Notes: generated from the letters alone by a model not told the origin. 64,000 nucleotides of DNA from Arthrobacter sp. NIO-1057 (GCF_900094805.1 NZ_FMAT01000002.1:513831-577830), one strand, 5' to 3'. Positions 53,478-63,852 are shown, counted from the stretch's first letter. Numbers and translations are program-made.

Positions 53478-54095
53478 GTGTTTGAAAATCTCAACTTTTC
53501 TTTGTCATCCCTCTGCGTTCTACCAGAGCAGCGCGAAGAATTGGCACAGCTTTACCCAGTCATCGACCAGCGTTGGCACCAGAAACTGGACCGCCTGAGC
53601 CTGCTGGTCACGGTCCGTGATCGTGGCACGCTGGTGGCTGCTGGTTTGGTTCACGATTCGATCGTGGCACCTACCGATTCCATGAACGCAGTGGAGCTCG
53701 GTTCCATGGCCGTGCGTCCTGAATACCGCCGGCTAGGAATCCGCCAGCACGTAACCTCCCTGCGCCTGGAGCATGCGGTGCGCTCGGGCAAAACACCGAT
53801 CATTGTCATTGACGCACAAAACCCCGCCTCGTGGGCCTTCTACGAACGGTCCGACTTGTGGGAACGCGAGCGGAGCTTTGAACGTGATGGACAGCTGAAG
53901 TTCATTTACCGTGCCACTCAGGCAGCAAAAGATTGGGTGGCGAACTTGCCACAGGCCGCCCAAGACTGCGTGGAAATCATCACCCCGGTCACCGCAGCTC
54001 CTACCCCTGCTTTCGAGCTGGCCCCAACTTTGCAACCATCACTGGCTGTTACCCTGCCTTTCGACGATCAGGCAACGGCGATCCCGGTGATCTAA
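53478..54095 (+). CDS. GNAT-family acetyltransferase
   Basis: 205 residues from a GTG at 53478. Core LVAAGLVHDSIVAP, VELGSMAVRPEYRRLGIRQHVTSLRLEHAV (acetyl-CoA binding, with R-R-L-G-I-R in place of the common RGxGxG) and DAQNPASWAFYERSDLW. The C-terminal 45 residues are Pro/Ala/Thr-rich and probably disordered. Substrate unknown. It lies 3 bp from the end of the convergent restriction-enzyme gene. Confidence 0.75.
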   Translation: MFENLNFSLSSLCVLPEQREELAQLYPVIDQRWHQKLDRLSLLVTVRDRGTLVAAGLVHDSIVAPTDSMNAVELGSMAVRPEYRRLGIRQHVTSLRLEHAVRSGKTPIIVIDAQNPASWAFYERSDLWERERSFERDGQLKFIYRATQAAKDWVANLPQAAQDCVEIITPVTAAPTPAFELAPTLQPSLAVTLPFDDQATAIPVI

Positions 54096-54098
54096 TCC

Positions 54099-55025
54099 CT
54101 AGAAGAGAGAGTCTTGCTGCTCGTCCACCCATTCGTGGCCGGGCAGCGGGGCCACTTCACCGGCTCGGCGAGCGCGAGCTGCTTCATGCAGGTCGATCGG
54201 CGTGACCTTGAGAACCGTGTCAACCATCGCATTCAGGAACTGTGCGGTGGCAATATCTTCGGGTACTGGCGGGTGCACACAACGCACTTGCGGGTCATCC
54301 GAGTCATCATCCCAGTCAACCAGCAGCAGCCCGGTCGCGGTATATCCAAAGCCATCACCAAAATCTCGTAGCTTGCGGATCATATCCACGGTACGGCGGA
54401 AGGCAGCCGGCTCAGATTCAAGGATGGTGGCCCGTTGCACGAAGAAGAACCCGACCGCTGCCAGCGGATAGCGCGCCCGAAGATTCGCTGCGTCGCCATA
54501 GGCCTCTTCATAACGGTTGGCCAGGTTCTTGCCGAAGGATGAGGTCATGGCCTTGGTGCTCAGCAATAATTCTGGACCCGTTGACCAATGGGTCATCACC
54601 ACATCGGTCTGTTTCATATAGGCCCGACCTAAGATCCTGGCATCGGTGCTCCCGGCTTTGCCGGACATGATTGATTCATGGACCTCGTCGGCGAGGCGTT
54701 CTGGCAGTCTGCGTAAGAGGTCCAAGATATCGCTGGAAAGCACCCTTGGGGCCTCCGGTCGTGGCCAAACCAAGTCAGCATCAAAACCGGCACGACGCAA
54801 TTCATGGGCTAACCAGGCGTCGACGCCCTGGGCAAAGCGTCCGGAGCGGGTAACCGCCTTGTTGCGCACCGGGATGCTCAGCAGTTGCTCCAAGACCTGA
54901 TAGGACGGGTTGAATTCCTCGGTGACCGCACCGTTATTGAGCCACGGGGAGTCTTTGGCCGCCGATATCAAAGTGGTATCAAACTCCGCAAATGCCAGGG
55001 TCTTCTCAACCACAGGATTAGCCAC
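54099..55025 (-). CDS. Probable type II restriction endonuclease
   Basis: 308 residues, starting 2 bp after the adenine methyltransferase gene, the classic M-then-R arrangement. I cannot assign a family by sequence alone. A candidate PD-(D/E)xK-like active site is QT-D141-VVMTHWSTGP-E152-LLL-S156-T-K158, with the catalytic Lys in STK, followed by the conserved-looking segment SFGKNLANRYEEAYGDAANL. DNA binding may involve the N-terminal LSIPVRNKAVTRSGRFAQG. The specificity is unknown; SalI-, XamI- and PaeR7I-type systems have partners of similar size, but this is a size comparison only. Confidence 0.65.
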   Translation of the reverse strand: MANPVVEKTLAFAEFDTTLISAAKDSPWLNNGAVTEEFNPSYQVLEQLLSIPVRNKAVTRSGRFAQGVDAWLAHELRRAGFDADLVWPRPEAPRVLSSDILDLLRRLPERLADEVHESIMSGKAGSTDARILGRAYMKQTDVVMTHWSTGPELLLSTKAMTSSFGKNLANRYEEAYGDAANLRARYPLAAVGFFFVQRATILESEPAAFRRTVDMIRKLRDFGDGFGYTATGLLLVDWDDDSDDPQVRCVHPPVPEDIATAQFLNAMVDTVLKVTPIDLHEAARARRAGEVAPLPGHEWVDEQQDSLF

Positions 55026-55027
55026 GT

Positions 55028-56677
55028 TTATCCCTTCACCGCTTTACTTCTCGCCGCTCGTCGTTCCAGCATGTTCGTCCGTGCTGCCCGGATGGTCGCT
55101 ACCGCGGCCTTATCCAATGAGAGCATTTGTTCTAGGACGATCTCATCGACCATTTCGGTCGCCTCTTGTTTTGCCCCGGCAACCAATAGTTCGCGTACCT
55201 CAGACTTGATGGCGCGCAGTGACCCTGCATAGTGCTGCACCATGGCGATGGACGGTACCGGAAGCGCATCGGCTTCGCGGGGTTCAACCTTCAAGATTCC
55301 CCCACCATAGGAACGCCCGACCATCTCGGCACCCAACATGGTCAAAGTATTCAAGGACGCCAATGGCAGCAGTTCCCTGCCCAATTCACGCACATCCGCA
55401 CCCAGGTACACACCGTGAATGGAGTTGATATGGTGTACCCCCGCCTCATTAGAGGTCAGCCGTGGGGTATCAGCATTCATATAGGTCATGAACAGATCCG
55501 GCACCGACAATATCGGGACTCGCCACCACGGCGAGCGCACCCGACACTTATAGGCTTGGTCCACATTAGCCAATTCGCCGCTGGCCACCAGATGCTCTCC
55601 TGCCGGGCTTGGTGCACCGGCCGGCCTGAACAGGTAGGTTGCTGCACCTTGATCGCGCAGGTGCTCCCACCCGCGCGAATCAAGTTCCAGCCCACGCAGG
55701 TGTCGAGAGCCCGGAGGTGAAATACGAATGACTTCCGTTTCCTCCAGCCTCAGCTGCTGGACCTTGTCGGCGTTGAGCGTGAACCACTTGTTATTTCCGG
55801 TGACCGCACCCAGTGAGGTTTCGCCCCAAGATTTGAGCGTCGCGAACTGGCCCTGCGCCGTGGCTGAAGCCAGGATCCCTTGGGCTTCCAGTCCGACCAG
55901 CGAGCCGGTCCAACGATCCGTGGCGCGTTGTGGGACGTGGCGGGTGCCCGATCCCAGCTGTGCGAGGTCGTGGGCATTGCGGAACTGATGCAATCTGAAA
56001 TGGTCGCTCGGGCCCTGGCCATAGCCCTCGGCCAGCAATAACACGACTTCTTCCTGAGCATCGGCAAACAGGCGCTCTTCAAAGACTGCCAGATGAACCG
56101 TGGCAAAGCGTTCGAGCAGCATGGCTCGCACCACCCCGGCGTAGTTAACGAACATCAGCTCGGCAGGCAGCACCAAAGCCATCCGGCCACCGGTGGCTAG
56201 GAAGCTGGTGGCATGAACCACGAAGGCGGCCCAAATGCTGGCTAGTTCGTTCAGTTCCACCCCGGCATTTTTTGCCGCCAGGCGCGAACGTTGACGGTCA
56301 GCCCCGCGGTGAAGTTGATAACGCACATAGGGAGGGTTACCGATCACCACATCCATGTCGGCGTTGCCGATGATATCGAAAAAGTTGGCCTGGTTTATCT
56401 GCGCGTTGATTCCTTGGCTGCTCAAGCGCTCGTGGGCCTGAGCTACCGTGGGTGCATGCAATTCATAGCCATGTAATTGCACCTGCCCTTGGCGCTCCCC
56501 AAGTTCACGATGCACTGCTTCAAGAAATTGAGCATCACCACAGGAGGGCTCCAAAACCCTAGCCGGCTGGCCTTCTAGGGCCCACTGCGCCATGAAGGTT
56601 GCTACCGGTTCCGGGGTGAAATAGGCGCCCCGCGCATGGCGGGCACTGGCCTGCTCTTTTTGTTCTTTACTCAACAC
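55028..56677 (-). CDS. N6-adenine DNA methyltransferase of a type II restriction-modification system
   Basis: 549 residues. Motif order X-I-IV marks a gamma-class m6A enzyme (M.TaqI/Eco57I-like): GAYFTP at 17-22, VLEPSCGDAQFLEAV at 41-55, VIGNPPYVRYQ with catalytic NPPY at 114-117, and ALVLPAELMFVNYAG. The C-terminal half is the target-recognition domain. GTG start at 56677. It protects host DNA from the endonuclease encoded 2 bp downstream. No controller (C) protein is visible. Confidence 0.87.
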   Translation of the reverse strand: MLSKEQKEQASARHARGAYFTPEPVATFMAQWALEGQPARVLEPSCGDAQFLEAVHRELGERQGQVQLHGYELHAPTVAQAHERLSSQGINAQINQANFFDIIGNADMDVVIGNPPYVRYQLHRGADRQRSRLAAKNAGVELNELASIWAAFVVHATSFLATGGRMALVLPAELMFVNYAGVVRAMLLERFATVHLAVFEERLFADAQEEVVLLLAEGYGQGPSDHFRLHQFRNAHDLAQLGSGTRHVPQRATDRWTGSLVGLEAQGILASATAQGQFATLKSWGETSLGAVTGNNKWFTLNADKVQQLRLEETEVIRISPPGSRHLRGLELDSRGWEHLRDQGAATYLFRPAGAPSPAGEHLVASGELANVDQAYKCRVRSPWWRVPILSVPDLFMTYMNADTPRLTSNEAGVHHINSIHGVYLGADVRELGRELLPLASLNTLTMLGAEMVGRSYGGGILKVEPREADALPVPSIAMVQHYAGSLRAIKSEVRELLVAGAKQEATEMVDEIVLEQMLSLDKAAVATIRAARTNMLERRAARSKAVKG

Positions 56678-56783
56678 GCATCGATCTTTCCATGGCGGCC
56701 AGACAGTTTGGCTGGACGCAAATGACCGAGCCTGGGCGGCAACTTATCCATTGTACTCGGCTCGCCGCTAGAACTTTGGGTCC

Positions 56784-57734
56784 CTAGTGGGCGGGTTTAG
56801 CTTGGCCCTTGTGACGTAGCTTCTGGATCCCCACCACAATCACCGTAATGATCGCGCCCATGATAAATCCTGCGACACAGGAGAAAGCGGTATTCACGCA
56901 CCAGCCCAGAACTGCGCCGGCTGAACCGGTGGCGTGTGCTACCAGCTCTTCGACGTGGTGCACAAAACCGTACGGCGCGTGCCAGCCCAGCTCATCCATG
57001 CCCACCAGCAATAGGTGTCCACCGACCCACAGCATGGCCACAACACCAACCTTGCTGAGTACCGACATCACGATCGGCATGGCTTTGACCAGGCCTCGCC
57101 CAATTTTCTGCGAGAGCTTGCGTGGTTTGGTGGCCATGTGCAGGCCAATATCGTCCATTTTCACGATCAGCGCCACCGCGCCGTAGACCACCACGGTCAT
57201 CAGTAGGGCCACAACAATGAGGATCAGGGCGCGGGTAATGAACGGTTCGTGCGCAACCTCGTTGAGCGAGATCACCAAGATTTCTGCTGAGAGCACCAGG
57301 TCGGTGCGTACCGCAGAGTTGATGATGGACTTTTCATCACGCTCTTTGCCTTCTTCCCCGGATCCGTGGTGCTTGATCCAGCCAAGGGCTTCGAGCAGTT
57401 TTTCCGCGCCCTCAAAAACCAGGTACGCGCCACCGAGCATCAGGATCGGGGTCAACGCCCACGGGGCAAAGTAAGAGAGTAGTAGGGCGATGGGGAGGAT
57501 GAAGATCAACTTATTGCGGATGGACCCCAACGCAATTTTCCAAATGATCGGAAGCTCACGCTTAGGCGAGATCCCCTCAACGTACTGTGGCGTGACCGCA
57601 GCATCGTCAACCACCACGCCCATCGCTTTAGTACTCGCTTTAGCCGCACCCATGGCGACATCGTCCAGGGAAGCAGCAGTGACTTTCACCAGGGCGGCTA
57701 CGTCGTCCAAAAGTGCTACAAGGCCTCCGGCCAT
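56784..57734 (-). CDS. DUF808 family inner-membrane protein (YedI-like)
   Basis: 316 residues from ATG 57734 (GAGGAG 6 nt upstream; the longer open frame is not used). Starts MAGGLVALLDDVAALVKVTAAS, the hallmark of DUF808, with ISPKRELPIIWKIALGSIRNK, a cytoplasmic acidic loop (GSGEEGKERDEKSII) and about seven helices. Function unknown; E. coli YedI is the reference member. Confidence 0.87.
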   Translation of the reverse strand: MAGGLVALLDDVAALVKVTAASLDDVAMGAAKASTKAMGVVVDDAAVTPQYVEGISPKRELPIIWKIALGSIRNKLIFILPIALLLSYFAPWALTPILMLGGAYLVFEGAEKLLEALGWIKHHGSGEEGKERDEKSIINSAVRTDLVLSAEILVISLNEVAHEPFITRALILIVVALLMTVVVYGAVALIVKMDDIGLHMATKPRKLSQKIGRGLVKAMPIVMSVLSKVGVVAMLWVGGHLLLVGMDELGWHAPYGFVHHVEELVAHATGSAGAVLGWCVNTAFSCVAGFIMGAIITVIVVGIQKLRHKGQAKPAH

Positions 57735-57925
57735 GGTCAGCTCCTCAAATTGGTGATGAACGCCGGGCCTTTTCTGCCTCTGGCTCAAAGATGATGGTGT
57801 CCTAAGAAATTCTACCGGGGTCATCTTTATCCCGTTCGAAAGGCACGACTTCTGCGCCGTGATGGTGAGGGCAAAACTCAAGGCCCTATCCTCTGAACAG
57901 ATCTCTGCAAGTGTGGCCGGGCATG

Positions 57926-57973
57926 AAAAAATCCCCGGAATCACGCGGGTAAATACGTGTTCTCCGAGGATTT
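57926..57973 (-). terminator. Terminator of tRNA-Thr
   Basis: On the minus strand AATCCTCGGA pairs with TCCGGGGATT (10 bp, one wobble), with an inner CACG/CGTG pair, followed by TTTTTC. Starts just after the encoded CCA. Confidence 0.75.
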
Positions 57974-57978
57974 AGTGG

Positions 57979-58052
57979 AGCCCCCTACCGGATTCGAACC
58001 GGTGACCTTCAGTTTACAAGACAGACGCTCTGGCCAGCTGAGCTAAGGGGGC
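57979..58052 (-). tRNA. tRNA-Thr (UGU)
   Basis: 74 nt plus an encoded CCA at 57976-57978. Acceptor GCCCCCT/AGGGGGC, D stem GCTC/GAGC, loop CTTGTAA (anticodon UGU), T arm CACCGG-TTCGAAT-CCGGT. The anticodon stem TCTGT/ACTGA contains a T-T mismatch at the middle pair, whereas most tRNA-Thr have ACAGA here. Confidence 0.93.
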
Positions 58053-58117
58053 GTACCGAATAAGAATATCGGAAAACCCCACTAGTCTGCGAATCGACAG
58101 AGCACAGCGGGAAATAC

Positions 58118-58155
58118 AAAGGGGAAGAAAACCACGGATGGCTTTCTTCCCCTTT
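58118..58155. terminator. Terminator of the DsbA-like gene
   Basis: AAAGGGGAAGAAA pairs perfectly with TTTCTTCCCCTTT (13 bp, loop of 12). On the minus strand TTT-GTATTTC follows. Lies about 70 bp beyond the stop. Confidence 0.75.
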
Positions 58156-58222
58156 ATCTTGGTGCGAGATCAATATGGAATACTACCTGATCGCCCCAAG
58201 TTGTCCAGAGCTACTTCTGGAA

Positions 58223-59089
58223 TTACTTATTAGCCTTGATCGCTTCTTCAACCTTGGTTGGGAAGTCATCGGTGCCCAGAGCAAGTTCCTTGCCCTGGAT
58301 GAAGATTGAAGGGGTTCCCTTCACTCCGTCGTACTGGCCGGCAGTGGTCGCGTACTGAACGAATGGGCGGAACTTATCGCTGGTGATGCAGTCCTTCACC
58401 GATGCGTCAGCACCGTTGTCGATGGCCATCTGCGCAAGTTCAGCATTCTTCATTTCGCCCTCTGGGTAGTGACCCCACAGCGCCTTCACGAACTTCATGT
58501 ACGCGGTTGGGCTGACGTCGGCCACGCAAGCCAGGGCGTTAGCGCCTCGCGATGAGTAGTTAGTTGCCGAACCACCATCAAGGTAGCCAACGTTGCGGTA
58601 TTCAACGGTCACGTCGCCGCTGGCCAGCCAATTATCGATCTGATCGCCGTAGGTGGCTTCGAAGTCTGCACAGTGCACACAGTTAGCATCCACGTACATC
58701 GTGATGTTGATCGGGTCGCCCTTCTTGGCAACGATCAGATCACGTGGCTTAGCAGCATCCAACTGTTCGGTTGGAGCGGTCAGGCTCGTTACATCCACAC
58801 TGTCAACGGTTTTCGTCCCGACCGAGTCAGAAGAAGTCACCAGAATGCCACCGGCGGCAGTTGCGCCCTGAGGAGTGGCACCAGTGTCTGAGATCTTCGT
58901 TGCGTTATTGCGAACGATCAGGGTCACGACCAGTGCAATAACAACTACGACAGCGACGAGAACGCCGATTTTCACCATCAGTGACTTACGTTTCTGAGCG
59001 GCTTCTTGACTTGCCCGAAGCTGAGCAGCCTTTTCGCGGGCGCTCGCGTTGCGCTGCGCCTTCGTTGGGCGCGGGTTATTCGTAGACAT
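58223..59089 (-). CDS. Membrane-anchored DsbA-family thiol:disulfide oxidoreductase
   Basis: 288 residues. Lys/Arg/Gln-rich cytoplasmic N-terminus (1-38), one helix (VKIGVLVAVVVVIALVVTLIV, 39-59), linker, then a thioredoxin-fold domain with the active-site C137-V-H-C140 (MYVDANCVHCADF) and the cis-Pro in GVKGTPSIFIQG. It would catalyse disulfide formation in exported proteins, as the actinobacterial DsbA/MdbA group. Extra Cys are present in ALACVADV and VKDCITSD. Confidence 0.87.
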   Translation of the reverse strand: MSTNNPRPTKAQRNASAREKAAQLRASQEAAQKRKSLMVKIGVLVAVVVVIALVVTLIVRNNATKISDTGATPQGATAAGGILVTSSDSVGTKTVDSVDVTSLTAPTEQLDAAKPRDLIVAKKGDPINITMYVDANCVHCADFEATYGDQIDNWLASGDVTVEYRNVGYLDGGSATNYSSRGANALACVADVSPTAYMKFVKALWGHYPEGEMKNAELAQMAIDNGADASVKDCITSDKFRPFVQYATTAGQYDGVKGTPSIFIQGKELALGTDDFPTKVEEAIKANK

Positions 59090-59492
59090 AAATTTGGGGG
59101 TTCCTCAGTCAGCGGAGAACGGTCATCTGACTCCAGCTTAGCCAATTCTTCGCGCAAATATCCCTGAATACCCCAGATTCACCTCGCTTCACAGGAGCCA
59201 CATATCTTGCGCATACAGCGCCCAAAGGGCACTGACAGCATCTAGTTGAGCATTCAACCAAATTATCAGGCGAAGGGGCATTGCAACCTCGACCTGAACC
59301 TCGGAAGCAAGACCTAGAGTGCAATGCCTCACAATGAAAGATGAAAAATTCAGTATGATTTCAATAAGAGAGACCTGACGCTTCGACAACTGGCCCAATG
59401 AGCCAGCCAAAATCAAATACCAAGCCATTCACTCAGAACCGACGATTCCGCACCCCGCCGGTGCATAGCTTGATCAAACCAGGAGGTTTAAA
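59090..59492. other. Intergenic stretch between dsbA-like (-) and otsA (+)
   Basis: About 400 bp. Short frames on the minus strand here lack start signals and family features. A weak promoter, ACAATG-17 bp-TATGAT (-10 at 59354-59359), could drive otsA with a leader of about 125 nt. No hairpin of note. Confidence 0.3.
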
Positions 59493-60956
59493 GTGGGTAC
59501 CCCAGAACCAAGTCAAGACACCGAACAGTCCTACGATTTTGTGGTCGTAGCAAACAGACTGCCTGTCGACCGGATTACGAACCCTGACGGCTCCCAAGGC
59601 TTTAGGCGTTCCCCCGGAGGCCTGGTGACCGCGCTCGCTCCGATCATGGCAGCATCAGAAGGTGCATGGGTTGGCTGGCACGGAGGCATCGACGAGGAGC
59701 TAGAAAGCTTCGATAAAGACGACATCCATTTGGTGCCAGTCCCACTGAATGAAACCGATCTGGAGTTGTACTACGAAGGTTTCTCAAACTCCACGCTATG
59801 GCCCTTGTATCACGATGTGATCGTGCCACCGGAGTATCACCGTGCATGGTGGGACCGCTACAAAAAGATCAACCAACGCTTTGCCGATGCAGTCCTAAAA
59901 ATTGCAGCCCCCAATGCCACCGTATGGGTTCACGATTATCAATTACAGCTCGTGCCACAGATGATCCGTTTGGCACGCCCCGATCTGAAAATTGGCTTCT
60001 TCCTGCACATCCCCTTCCCTGCAGCTAGTCTCTTCTCTCAACTGCCGTGGCGTACACAAATCCTGCAAGGCCTCGCTGGTGCCGATCTTGTCGGTTTCCA
60101 ACGAGAAACCGACGCGTCCAACTTCCTACGCTGCCTACGCCGTTTTACGGATTACTCCACCAAGGGCGATGTAGCTACTCCCTCGGCTGAGAACCAGATG
60201 CAGAACCTCTGCCGAGCCAAAGCCCATCCGATCTCGATCGACACCGAGCAGATCGCTAAGCTATCGCGTGACCCGCAAATCATTGCCCGGGCGGCACAGA
60301 TCCGCAATGAACTGGGCAACCCTAAGACGGTGATCCTAGGGGTGGATCGCCTGGACTACACCAAGGGCATCCGTCACCGACTCAAGGCCTACGGAGAATT
60401 ACTCGACGACGGGCAATTGCAAGCAGGAGACGTCTGCCTGATTCAGGTAGCAAGCCCAAGCCGTGAAAACGTCGACACCTACATGGAACTGCGTGACCAA
60501 GTGGAACTGATGGTCGGACAAATTACCGGCCAGCATGACACTCTGAGTCATACCACGTTGCGCTACCTGCACCAGTCCTATCCGTTGCGCGAAATGATCG
60601 CACTATATCTGGCAGCCGATGTCTTGTTGGTAACAGCCCTGCGTGATGGCATGAATTTGGTCGCCAAAGAATACGTTGCCGCCCACCAAGATGGACGTGG
60701 TGTGCTGGTGCTTTCCGAATACACCGGCGCCGCCGATCAACTCACCCAGGCCGTACTGGTCAACCCGCATGATATCGATGGAATGAAAGACAAGATCATT
60801 CAGGCCGTCAATATGGGCGAGCCCGATCAGGAAAAACGCATGCGGCGGATGAACCGACATTTGAAAGTTAATACGGTCGCCCGTTGGTCGGATGTTTTCC
60901 TCACGGAACTCGCCGAGATCAGCGCCGTGTCCTCAGCAGAAGCCACCATTCGCTAG
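59493..60956 (+). CDS. otsA: Trehalose-6-phosphate synthase (GT20)
   Basis: Makes trehalose-6-phosphate from UDP- or ADP-glucose and glucose-6-phosphate; 487 residues. N-terminal [80 protein letters not shown] and [14 protein letters not shown] with [10 protein letters not shown] are diagnostic. GTG start with a perfect AGGAGG 6 nt upstream, a stronger ribosome binding site than most genes here. otsB follows after 37 bp. Trehalose serves as an osmolyte and stress protectant. Confidence 0.95.
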   Translation: MGTPEPSQDTEQSYDFVVVANRLPVDRITNPDGSQGFRRSPGGLVTALAPIMAASEGAWVGWHGGIDEELESFDKDDIHLVPVPLNETDLELYYEGFSNSTLWPLYHDVIVPPEYHRAWWDRYKKINQRFADAVLKIAAPNATVWVHDYQLQLVPQMIRLARPDLKIGFFLHIPFPAASLFSQLPWRTQILQGLAGADLVGFQRETDASNFLRCLRRFTDYSTKGDVATPSAENQMQNLCRAKAHPISIDTEQIAKLSRDPQIIARAAQIRNELGNPKTVILGVDRLDYTKGIRHRLKAYGELLDDGQLQAGDVCLIQVASPSRENVDTYMELRDQVELMVGQITGQHDTLSHTTLRYLHQSYPLREMIALYLAADVLLVTALRDGMNLVAKEYVAAHQDGRGVLVLSEYTGAADQLTQAVLVNPHDIDGMKDKIIQAVNMGEPDQEKRMRRMNRHLKVNTVARWSDVFLTELAEISAVSSAEATIR

Positions 60957-60993
60957 GCCCTCCTTCCCACCCACACACAAAGGGATTACGACC

Positions 60994-61773
60994 TTGTCTG
61001 AGCTTGACCCACAATTACAAGAGGCCCTGAGCAGCTTTGCGGCTCAACAGAATATTCTTGTCGCTTTGGACTTTGATGGGACGATGTCCCCTCTGGTAGA
61101 TCGCCCCGAAGATGCCCGGCCACTTCCGGAATCGGCTGAGCTTCTCGAAAGCTTAGGAGAGCTACCTGGCGTTTTTACCGCACTGATTTCCGGGCGCAAT
61201 CTAGCTTCACTGGCCCAGGTTTATCCGCATGCTATGCCTGAATTCTGTATCGGTTCCCACGGCGCCGAACGAAAAGTTCCTCAGGCTTACCAAGAACAAT
61301 GGGCCGATAAACCATTGAACGATGAACAACGGGACTCCCTGGAGCGGATCACCCAGGAACTAACCAAGGTGGCTGACTCCTACGAAAATGTTTCCTTGGA
61401 GTACAAGCCATCTGCAACAGTGCTCCACGTACGCCAGGCAGCGCCGCAAGAAGCAGACGCTGCTCTGAGCGAAGCCAAGAACTCTCTGTCGGACCTTGCT
61501 GGGGCCAAACTTCTTGAAGGCAAGTCAGTTCTTGAAGCCTCCGTGCATCACGGCGACAAGGGCGAAAGCCTCACCTGGCTTCGGAATTTGCTGCACGTTG
61601 ATGCGGTACTTTTTGTAGGCGACGACGTCACCGATGAAAACGGGTTTAAGGTCTTGAAGCCCGTGGATCTTGGAGTGAAAGTAGGTAGCGGGCCGACTGC
61701 GGCGAGTCATTATATCGCTTCTCCGCAAGACTTGCCAGCGCTTTTGCAAAATCTGATTTCCATGCGAGACTAA
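60994..61773 (+). CDS. otsB: Trehalose-6-phosphate phosphatase
   Basis: HAD phosphatase of 259 residues removing phosphate from trehalose-6-phosphate. HAD motif I LVALDFDGTMSPLV, motif II region TALISGRNL, GSHGAERKVPQAYQ (substrate contacts) and motif IV FVGDDVTDENGFKVL. TTG start at 60994, preceded by AGGGAT; an upstream frame reaches into otsA and is not used. Second gene of the ots pair. Confidence 0.9.
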   Translation: MSELDPQLQEALSSFAAQQNILVALDFDGTMSPLVDRPEDARPLPESAELLESLGELPGVFTALISGRNLASLAQVYPHAMPEFCIGSHGAERKVPQAYQEQWADKPLNDEQRDSLERITQELTKVADSYENVSLEYKPSATVLHVRQAAPQEADAALSEAKNSLSDLAGAKLLEGKSVLEASVHHGDKGESLTWLRNLLHVDAVLFVGDDVTDENGFKVLKPVDLGVKVGSGPTAASHYIASPQDLPALLQNLISMRD

Positions 61774-61838
61774 AGTGTCCTATTTCACTTTCACTATGGA
61801 TCGTCGGGCACGTACCTGCCCGTGAAAGGATTGTCGTC

Positions 61839-62906
<1,068 letters not shown>

Positions 62907-62914
62907 AGCCCGTG

Positions 62915-62957
62915 AAGCTCGGAGACCAAGAAGCGATTCTCGGTCTCCGAGCTTTTT
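62915..62957 (+). terminator. Terminator of the MsiK/UgpC gene
   Basis: AAGCTCGGAGACC pairs perfectly with GGTCTCCGAGCTT (13 bp), then TTTGC within a T5 run. Confidence 0.9.
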
Positions 62958-62978
62958 GCTTTAGCAGCAGTTAAACAT

Positions 62979-63010
62979 CGAAGGCCCTGAACTCTCGTTC
63001 AGGGCCTTCG
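62979..63010 (-). terminator. Hairpin after the solitary 5S rRNA gene
   Basis: CGAAGGCCCTGAAC, loop TCTC, GTTCAGGGCCTTCG: perfect 14-bp stem 10 bp beyond the 5S 3' end. The rRNA-type GGCCCTGAAC arm recurs after the second 5S gene. Confidence 0.8.
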
Positions 63011-63019
63011 GCAAATTAT

Positions 63020-63138
63020 GCCCGGCGATGACCTACTCTCCCACACCCTCCCGAGTGCAGTACCATCGGCGCTGTGGGTCTTAGCTTCCGGGTTCGGTAT
63101 GGGACCGGGCGTTTCCCCCACGCTATGATCGCCGTAAC
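63020..63138 (-). rRNA. rrf: 5S rRNA, solitary copy
   Basis: 119 nt, minus strand: GTTACGGCGATCATAGCG, GGGGGAAACGCCCGGTCC, CATACCGAACCCGGAAGCTAAG and ending GTAGGTCATCGCCGGGC, a full 5S. Sequence differs from the second copy at several paired positions in the arm around GCTAAGACCCACAGCGCCG. A promoter-like sequence lies directly upstream, so it is probably transcribed on its own. Confidence 0.95.
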
Positions 63139-63201
63139 TCTATACCTCATGGCTAACCATGGGAAAACTACGGTGTCATTCGCAATTGCGACAACTCAAT
63201 A

Positions 63202-63231
63202 AGTCTATCAGTCCCGACGGATACGTGCCAA
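63202..63231 (-). promoter_or_regulatory. Promoter-like sequence of the solitary 5S gene
   Basis: Minus strand TTGGCA (63226-63231), 18 bp, TAGACT (63202-63207), placing a start about 55 nt before the 5S. The following ATGACACCG also precedes the other 5S copy, so it may be a processing signal. Confidence 0.5.
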
Positions 63232-63682
63232 TCCAGGATGCCGGACTAAAGGGTGTCCTTCGCCATATTTGAAGATAAGCAGTCGCCGAATAACTGAAGT
63301 CCAAAGGCAAATTGAGGACTGCCTCGGAGTACCCCGGCGCAGGCGCTGAAGCGCGTCCTGCCGTGCATGGATCAAGTGTTGGCCTGCTGAGCTCTCCATA
63401 CGCCATACATCGCCTTCTGGAAGCCTATGAGGCAAGGGAAGCACTGAACCATGTGACTGAGCCGAGGTCGAAGCAGTCAGAGGCGTCATTAGCTAGATGT
63501 GCGCCCTCTCCCCGTACAGCCAGCCTCATAGGATTTTACTTGGCAGTCCTAGGCAAGGTGCCGGCCAGCGCTTCCAAAAACTTCCATCAAGAGATCACGA
63601 ACGAATCGAACTAACAAGTCACGACGAAGCGTATGAAATTTAGGCGCAGCCCAACGCCGTTAGCTTTTGTGGTTAAGCAGGT
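63232..63682. other. Spacer between the two 5S genes
   Basis: About 450 bp. Frames on both strands lack start signals and recognisable domains. I see no remnant of 16S or 23S rRNA, no tRNA and no repeat. It separates the end of the rRNA operon from the solitary 5S unit. Confidence 0.4.
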
Positions 63683-63715
63683 GAGGCCCTGAACACTCAT
63701 AGTGTCCAGGGCCTC
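63683..63715 (-). terminator. Terminator of the rRNA operon
   Basis: GAGGCCCTG-A-ACACT, loop CAT, AGTGT-C-CAGGGCCTC: 14 paired bases with one mismatch, about 18 bp beyond the 5S 3' end. It shares the GGCCCTGAAC arm with the hairpin after the other 5S gene. Confidence 0.75.
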
Positions 63716-63733
63716 AAACCATATTCAGGTTAA

Positions 63734-63852
63734 GTCCGGCGGTGACCTACTCTCCCACACCCTCACGAGTGCAGTACCATCGGCGCAATGGGCCTTAGCT
63801 TCCGGGTTCGGTATGGGACCGGGCGTTTCCCCCACGCTATGACCGCCGTAAC
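63734..63852 (-). rRNA. rrf: 5S rRNA, probable last gene of an rRNA operon
   Basis: 119 nt, minus strand, GTTACGGCGGTCATAGCG ... GTAGGTCACCGCCGGAC. The sequence upstream (63853-64000) is AT-rich spacer of the kind between 23S and 5S genes, including TTCGCGTTCACTATGCGGTT, so 23S is expected just right of the window. Confidence 0.95.

Noticed and set aside
63208..63489. 93-codon minus-strand frame between the two 5S genes
   Set aside because: No ribosome binding site, no recognisable motif, and it overlaps the promoter of the solitary 5S gene.
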